A stretch of DNA of 64,000 nucleotides from the NCBI GenBank assembly GCA_024401695.1, contig JAKSKN010000006.1:62001-126000 (forward strand), written 5' to 3'. A program made the translations under genes and the position numbers. A model generated the notes under the pieces. It ran no database searches, had not been told where the DNA came from, and was given only the letters and a program-made list of their open reading frames with translations. This DNA comes from Bacteroidales bacterium. GTDB taxonomy: Bacteria > Bacteroidota > Bacteroidia > Bacteroidales > UBA932. Positions 59,102-64,000 of this stretch are shown in pieces (within the stretch, counting starts at the first letter, position 1; each line of letters opens with the position of its first letter).

Positions 59102-61102
59102 TTACTCAGCCTTGAGGGCGAAGAAGATCACTCTCTTCTCGCAGGTGACCTTGAGGGTCTTTCCTGCAGGGACATTGAGAGAATACTTGTCGGAGTCGGT
59201 AACGGTGAGGGTGTATGGAGCATTGCCCGTTGCACCGTCATTGGCTGCTACTGTCTGGCTTGCAACGGGTGTCTCACCATCATAAATCTTAACTTCCGGA
59301 GCCGGGTCAGTGCCCTTCCAGGTGACTGCATAGAAAGAGAGCTTGCTGCAGCTTGAAGGAATCTCGACAGTGAAATCTCCGGCCTTGCTTGAAGTACCGA
59401 TCTTGACAGTCTGAACACCTTCGGTTCCATTTACGATAGCAACGCCGTCATCGTATGAATTTAAACCGAGAGCGTACTTTACAGTAGTTGCGTACGGACC
59501 TACAGGAGCGCCCGGAGTCTCGTGGCTTACATACATACCGACTACCTGAGGGTTGCCCTTGTAAGAGGTCTTGTATGCGATGATGGTGATGACATCACCT
59601 TCCTTGACACCGAGGGTATCGAACTTCTTGGTCTCACCGTTCCATCCGGTAGACACGCCGTAGACAAGGATTGAACCTGACTCGTCAACGAGGTCGAAGT
59701 TTCCATAAGGAGCAATTTCATAACCGCTGTTCTTGGTGACGGTACCGGTGAGCATAATGTAGTTCTGAGGATCGTTCTTGTCGTCATCAGCCATATTCAT
59801 TACGCCTGCAGCATCCATAGGGGTAACGGTCTTGAACCACTGGAACTGGCCTTTTGCCATCTGAGGAGTACCGTTGTATGAAGACCTCTTTCCGACGAAC
59901 TCTACGATGTCGCCTTCCTTGGCGCCGAACGCAGCGAGAGTCTGGATATTGCCGTTTGCACCGGTGGTACCATAAATGTAAACCTCACCGGTAGCATCCT
60001 TGATATAAAGGTTGGCACCATACTTTTCAGAATCCTGAGCGACCTTGGTGATGACACCGGAGATGCGGTACTGGGTATCATCCTCTGCAGCGGCGATGTA
60101 ATCAGCGATTGAAACGCTGAGGATAGCGCCCTTCTGGGCGATGGTAGCTGATGCAGTGTAGTCCTTCTGTCCGTCTGAGGTAGCGAACGTAAGGGTTGCA
60201 GAACGGTCACCGCCCTTGTTAGGAGCGACATTGAAGGTGACCTTGCCGTTGCCTGTGTCGATACCGGTGACTGAGATCCAGCTCTGAGCCTCTGAAGGGA
60301 CATTGACAGAGATGCCGTTGCCCTTGCAGCTGAGGTTTGCTACAACCTCACCGCCTTCGATAGGAACGAAGTCAAACTGCCTGTCGTTGATGCTGAGAGA
60401 GTCAACCTTGATGAGAGACTTGTTGAGTTCGATTACATAAGCGGCCTTCTCCTTTGTTTCAGGTGTACCCTTGTAGTCCATCAGGACACCCTCGATGACA
60501 AGCTCGTCACCAACAGTGAACTCATCACCCTTGGTGAATGAAGCGCCGTTCATCCAAAGGCCACGATAAACCTGGAGCCATTTGCCATCCTCGAACTTTC
60601 CGTCATCAGAAATGTAGAACGTTGCATTGCCGTAAGATGTGCTGATCTCCTGAATCTTGCAGACAATACCCCTTACGCGGCTTACAGGTGAACCGTCAGG
60701 ATATTCAGCAATGACCTTGAGAGCTTCGGCAACGGTGATGGTCTTAGGGATGACCTTTTCAGCTTCCTGTCTGATGATGATAGTCTGCTCCTTTCCGGCG
60801 CAAGTGATCTTGATGGTGTTCTCACGTGTACCTGAAGCTTTGTCTGCAGAGAAAGTGACACTGGTTTCACCAGCATTGCCGGACAAAGGGCTGATGTTAA
60901 CCCACTGAGGTATTGCATTGATTGACCAGGAATCCTTTGCAGTCACCGTGATGGTCACGCTGTTTGTCCCTTCGTTATTGGAAAGGGCAACGTATGAAGA
61001 AGAAACCTGAACCTCATCCAGAACGGTAATGGTTTCCTTTGTACATCCGATTGCCAGAGAGCAAGCGGCAACAAGCGCAGCGAATATATACTTAAGTTTC
61101 AT
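59102..61102 (-). CDS. multi-domain BACON/OB-like lipoprotein
   Basis: This 666-residue protein has a lipoprotein signal (LVAACSLAIGC). A first BACON domain (about 28-112), an OB-like DUF5689-type domain (about 115-225), a second BACON (230-325), then two more OB-like domains (330-440 and 445-540, each with SIADYIAA- or GTVTKNSGYE-type starts) and a C-terminal beta domain (550-666) follow. No catalytic motif is seen. It is probably a surface glycan or nucleic-acid binding partner. It lies 17 bases after the TonB receptor gene. Confidence 0.8.
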   Translation of the reverse strand: MKLKYIFAALVAACSLAIGCTKETITVLDEVQVSSSYVALSNNEGTNSVTITVTAKDSWSINAIPQWVNISPLSGNAGETSVTFSADKASGTRENTIKITCAGKEQTIIIRQEAEKVIPKTITVAEALKVIAEYPDGSPVSRVRGIVCKIQEISTSYGNATFYISDDGKFEDGKWLQVYRGLWMNGASFTKGDEFTVGDELVIEGVLMDYKGTPETKEKAAYVIELNKSLIKVDSLSINDRQFDFVPIEGGEVVANLSCKGNGISVNVPSEAQSWISVTGIDTGNGKVTFNVAPNKGGDRSATLTFATSDGQKDYTASATIAQKGAILSVSIADYIAAAEDDTQYRISGVITKVAQDSEKYGANLYIKDATGEVYIYGTTGANGNIQTLAAFGAKEGDIVEFVGKRSSYNGTPQMAKGQFQWFKTVTPMDAAGVMNMADDDKNDPQNYIMLTGTVTKNSGYEIAPYGNFDLVDESGSILVYGVSTGWNGETKKFDTLGVKEGDVITIIAYKTSYKGNPQVVGMYVSHETPGAPVGPYATTVKYALGLNSYDDGVAIVNGTEGVQTVKIGTSSKAGDFTVEIPSSCSKLSFYAVTWKGTDPAPEVKIYDGETPVASQTVAANDGATGNAPYTLTVTDSDKYSLNVPAGKTLKVTCEKRVIFFALKAE

Positions 61103-61119
61103 AATATTCAGGCGATTGA

Positions 61120-64000
61120 TTAGTTAAACATGTACTTGATACCGACAGAAGCGTACCAGCACTGTCCAAGAGTGTGATTTGGAGTGAATGTCTGGGTGTT
61201 GCCGTTGATGATTGCCGGAGTTGAGAATGTAGCATAACCGTCTGCGTCTACGCCCTCATACTTGAGGATGCGAGGATCCTCACCGATTTCAGGATTGAGG
61301 TACTTGGAGACGCCCCAGTTGCTGTTGAAGAGATTGAGGATATTCTTGATATCCACGCTGAGCTGGAGCTTGCTTGTGCTCTCGCCGTGCTGAATCTTGA
61401 AGTCGTGCTTGTAGCTGAAGTCAATGCGATGTACCCAAGGAGAGTAGACGCTGTAGCCTTCTGCATACTTGCCCTGATTCTTGCTGAGGTAGCTGTCATT
61501 GTGGACGAATGCGAGGAAACGCTCTGCATCGTCTGCGGAAACGAAGCGGAAGTCACCGTTTGCAACCTGAGCATCTGTAGGGATATAGATGGTATCGTAG
61601 TTGTAACCGTCACCATTCATATCGTTGGTTGTCATATATGAGTAGTTGTAACCACCTCTCCAGGCTTCATAGATGAGGCTGAAGTGGTTGCCGCTCTTGT
61701 CGTGGTGGGTTGCGGAAGCAACTACACGGTCAGGAGTAACATACTGTGAGTTGTGGAGGCCGATGTAGTTAGGGCCCTCGATGGTAGGAACATAGGTGAA
61801 TGCAGATTCAGCTGCTGAACCAGGCATACCGGTGATTTCCTTGCTGACAGTATGGGTGTAAGCTGCCATGAGGCTGAGGCCTTCGACAGGCTGCATGTTG
61901 ATGGTTACGTTGGCTGACCAGCCATAACCCTTGCTGGTGTTCTGAAGGACGAATGCCTTGGTTGTCGTACGGAAATCAGAAGGATAGACAGGACGGTTGT
62001 CGACACCGTTGAATCTTGCGAAACCGCCGACGTTCTTCATACTCCAGTCAGAGATTGACACTGCGTTGACGGTCTTGTTGAAGATACCTTCTGCGGTGAT
62101 CGTGAATGGGAATGAAGTAGGGAACTGGTAGTCGATTGCGAGAGAGGTCTTCCATACCTGAGGCATCTTGAAGTTAGGGTCAACAGCATTGACTGCTGAT
62201 GGCTTGGTGCCGTCTTCTGGAGAGATGGTCTGAGGATAGCCCATTGAGACGAGCTTCTGGAGGAGAGCAGCTGTGGTAGCGTGACCCTCGCTGTCGGTAA
62301 CAAGACCGCCGTTGAAGAGGCTCATATCGGTGTTCTTGGAGTTGAGCTGTGCCTGATACTGAACCATACCTGAGTTGGTAGGCATATTGGTGAAGAATAC
62401 GAGAGGCAGACGGCCGCTGAAGAGACCGGTACCACCACGGACCTTGAGGCTCTTGTCACCAAGGACATCCCAGGTGAAACCGATACGAGGAGAAACGGTG
62501 ATGGAAGCCTTTGGCCAAAGACCTGTATCGATGTGTGTCTCCTGATAGTTCTTGTATGCAGGATAGTAGGTGAGCTCCTTGATGGCGTTGTTTGTCATGA
62601 TGTCGTTGTTGTTGAAGAACAGACCGTCAAGACGGAGACCATAGGTAAGCTTGAAGTTGTCGTTGACAGCCCATTCGTCCTGAGCATAGATGCCCGGTCT
62701 GTAGAAACGGACACGTGCAGCAGGCTTTGTCTCGCCATCGTAGCCGTAGGTCAGGCAGACAACCTCAGGGGCTGCGCCGTTGATGAAATCGTCTACACCG
62801 TTGTAGCGATAGTAACCGGTACCGTTACGCATATACTGGTTGTCAGCCATCTGATACTCGAAGTTGATACCTCCGGTGATCTTGTGAGCACCTGCGTAGT
62901 AGGTGATATCATCCTTGATGTTGAGGGTGTTGTTGTGAACGGCGTTGTTCCAGGTGAAGAGCTCATAACCGAGAGCGATGTAGTTGTCATCGTCCTTGGT
63001 GATGTCGATGAACGGGAACTCTGCTGAGTTGGTGCCGCGGATATCACCGATGATAGAGTAGGTTGCGAGGAACTGGTTTGAGAGGTTGTCGCTGATGCGG
63101 CTGTTGAGATCGACTGAGAATGAATGAACGTTGTTGTTCATTGAATACATCGCGTTCGCGTATGCCATTGCATTCTGCGACATACGTGAGCTGGCCATAC
63201 GGGTACCGCCGTCCATTGAGGTGGCGTTGGTCTGGTTCCAGGCCTGGTTGGTGGTGTAGTTGTAACGGAGAGCAAGCTTGTGCTTGTCGTTGATGTTCCA
63301 GTCGATGCGGGCGAGGATCTTGATGTTGGTCTCGTTGGCAGGGAAATCGGTGTAGGAACCGGTGTCATAACCGTACTTGCTGCGTGCGTGCTGCTTTACT
63401 TTCTCAAGGTCGGCGATGGTGGTGCGTGAAACGTAATCGTTAGCATTTGCTACACCATCCTCAGAACCGTGCCAGCGGTTGACAACGGTAGGGATCTTGG
63501 AGTACTCTGCGTTGACGAAGAAGAAGAGTTTGTTCTTGATGATAGGGCCGCCGAGGTTGAAGCCGTAGGTCGTGCTGCGGTCAGTTGCGCGTGCGCCTGA
63601 GATCTGCTCGCCGCAGACGGTGTCACCACGGAGGTTCTCGTTGCGATGATAGATGTATGCAGAACCCTTGAAGGTGTTGGTACCTGACTTTGTGATGGCA
63701 TTCACACCACCGCCGATGAAGTTGGTCTGACGGACATCGTAAGGGGAGATGACAACCTGGAGCTCTTCGATTGCGTCGATGGAGATAGGGCTGCCGCCGC
63801 CAGGAAGGCTTGATGAAAGGCCGAAGTTGTTGTTGAAGTTCGCACCATCAACGGTGAAGTTGGCGGTACGGCCGTCGGAACCGGCGAAGCTCATACCGTT
63901 GCCACCGTAAGGTGAAAGACGGGTGACGTCGGTGATGTTTCTGCTGACGGTAGGAAGGTTGGCGATCTGCGCGTTGTTGATGTTGGTGGCAGCACCTGTC
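61120..64000 (-). CDS. TonB-dependent receptor (Oar-like), N-terminus beyond window
   Basis: The frame is open from 61120 to the window edge, 960 codons, so the protein's first part is missing. The visible part begins inside the plug (TNINNAQIANLPTVSRNITD and DGANFNNNFG, then SIDAIEELQVVISPYDVRQT) and continues as a large barrel ending VGIKYMFN. Long Oar-like receptors carry an N-terminal carboxypeptidase-like repeat, which should lie outside. Together with the two downstream lipoproteins it forms a likely uptake unit whose cargo may be nucleic-acid derived. Confidence 0.92.
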   Translation of the reverse strand, partial: TGAATNINNAQIANLPTVSRNITDVTRLSPYGGNGMSFAGSDGRTANFTVDGANFNNNFGLSSSLPGGGSPISIDAIEELQVVISPYDVRQTNFIGGGVNAITKSGTNTFKGSAYIYHRNENLRGDTVCGEQISGARATDRSTTYGFNLGGPIIKNKLFFFVNAEYSKIPTVVNRWHGSEDGVANANDYVSRTTIADLEKVKQHARSKYGYDTGSYTDFPANETNIKILARIDWNINDKHKLALRYNYTTNQAWNQTNATSMDGGTRMASSRMSQNAMAYANAMYSMNNNVHSFSVDLNSRISDNLSNQFLATYSIIGDIRGTNSAEFPFIDITKDDDNYIALGYELFTWNNAVHNNTLNIKDDITYYAGAHKITGGINFEYQMADNQYMRNGTGYYRYNGVDDFINGAAPEVVCLTYGYDGETKPAARVRFYRPGIYAQDEWAVNDNFKLTYGLRLDGLFFNNNDIMTNNAIKELTYYPAYKNYQETHIDTGLWPKASITVSPRIGFTWDVLGDKSLKVRGGTGLFSGRLPLVFFTNMPTNSGMVQYQAQLNSKNTDMSLFNGGLVTDSEGHATTAALLQKLVSMGYPQTISPEDGTKPSAVNAVDPNFKMPQVWKTSLAIDYQFPTSFPFTITAEGIFNKTVNAVSISDWSMKNVGGFARFNGVDNRPVYPSDFRTTTKAFVLQNTSKGYGWSANVTINMQPVEGLSLMAAYTHTVSKEITGMPGSAAESAFTYVPTIEGPNYIGLHNSQYVTPDRVVASATHHDKSGNHFSLIYEAWRGGYNYSYMTTNDMNGDGYNYDTIYIPTDAQVANGDFRFVSADDAERFLAFVHNDSYLSKNQGKYAEGYSVYSPWVHRIDFSYKHDFKIQHGESTSKLQLSVDIKNILNLFNSNWGVSKYLNPEIGEDPRILKYEGVDADGYATFSTPAIINGNTQTFTPNHTLGQCWYASVGIKYMFN

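Noticed and set aside
1..64000. CRISPR arrays or cas genes
   Set aside because: No regularly spaced repeats of 20-50 bases with unique spacers and no Cas-like protein were seen.
1..64000. Intact rRNA genes, SusC/SusD pairs or restriction systems
   Set aside because: No rRNA-like stretch, no SusD-like lipoprotein and no methylase/restriction motifs were found; the TonB receptor at the right edge is followed by BACON lipoproteins, not SusD.

Overview
The window joins most of a Mu-like (transposable, DDE-recombinase) prophage, from position 1 to about 20.15 kb, to about 44 kb of host chromosome. The host looks like a member of the Bacteroidales. The grounds are the TAnnTTTG -7 promoter boxes, the scarcity of Shine-Dalgarno sites, many TonB-dependent and PF14905-type outer-membrane barrels, BACON-domain lipoproteins, and an AraC regulator with a membrane domain. 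Genus cannot be fixed from the sequence alone.

Prophage. The right end carries the lysis/lysogeny switch: an S24-type repressor (19002-19634, +) diverges from a 57-residue HTH gene (18716-18889, -), with two matching operators between them. A leftward early operon follows: DDE transposase A (15892-17934), transposition ATPase B, a RecA-like ATPase, a GemA/Gp16-like protein, a membrane coiled-coil protein, a HAD phosphatase, a glycosyltransferase-like protein, a DUF3164 protein and several tiny overlapping genes. The late genes form two divergent blocks around 3156-3297. The rightward block holds the small and large terminase, a gp36-like protein, the portal, MuF with a toxin-like tail, gpG and a tail protein. 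The leftward block holds the ClpP-like protease/scaffold, a small basic protein, the capsid, the endolysin, a spanin-like protein and the tail-tube start. The rest of the tail and the left phage end lie beyond position 1.

Chromosome, 20.3-36.5 kb. One leftward block holds an AraC regulator with a membrane N-terminus, a broken small gene, two small outer-membrane barrels, a 1541-residue TamB/Omp85 single-chain fusion, a 992-residue MscS channel with two extracytoplasmic sensor regions, a plug-less outer-membrane barrel, an amidohydrolase lipoprotein, and a plug-bearing barrel. This is the most unusual host locus in the window and may be an envelope-sensing and outer-membrane assembly or uptake system.

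Chromosome, 36.5-64 kb. This part is mostly housekeeping: nucleoside kinase, uvrA, EamA transporter, S41 protease, recO, a Tat-type aldo/keto reductase with a membrane polyferredoxin, rsgA, polyprenyl synthase, U32 protease, RdgB, RNase R, YtxH and holin-like membrane proteins, manA, gpmI and an M3 peptidase. A small MITE-like element sits after manA. The right edge holds a TonB receptor (cut by the window), a multi-domain BACON/OB-like lipoprotein and a BACON/OB-like/NUC1 nuclease lipoprotein.

The main non-gene signals are: a TTTAAAC heptamer in the right frame to join portal to MuF by -1 frameshifting; a degenerate tRNA-like element upstream of the transposase; paired phage operators; a nested dyad before the AraC gene; and perfect TAnnTTTG boxes only 4-8 nt before the ATG of seven host genes.
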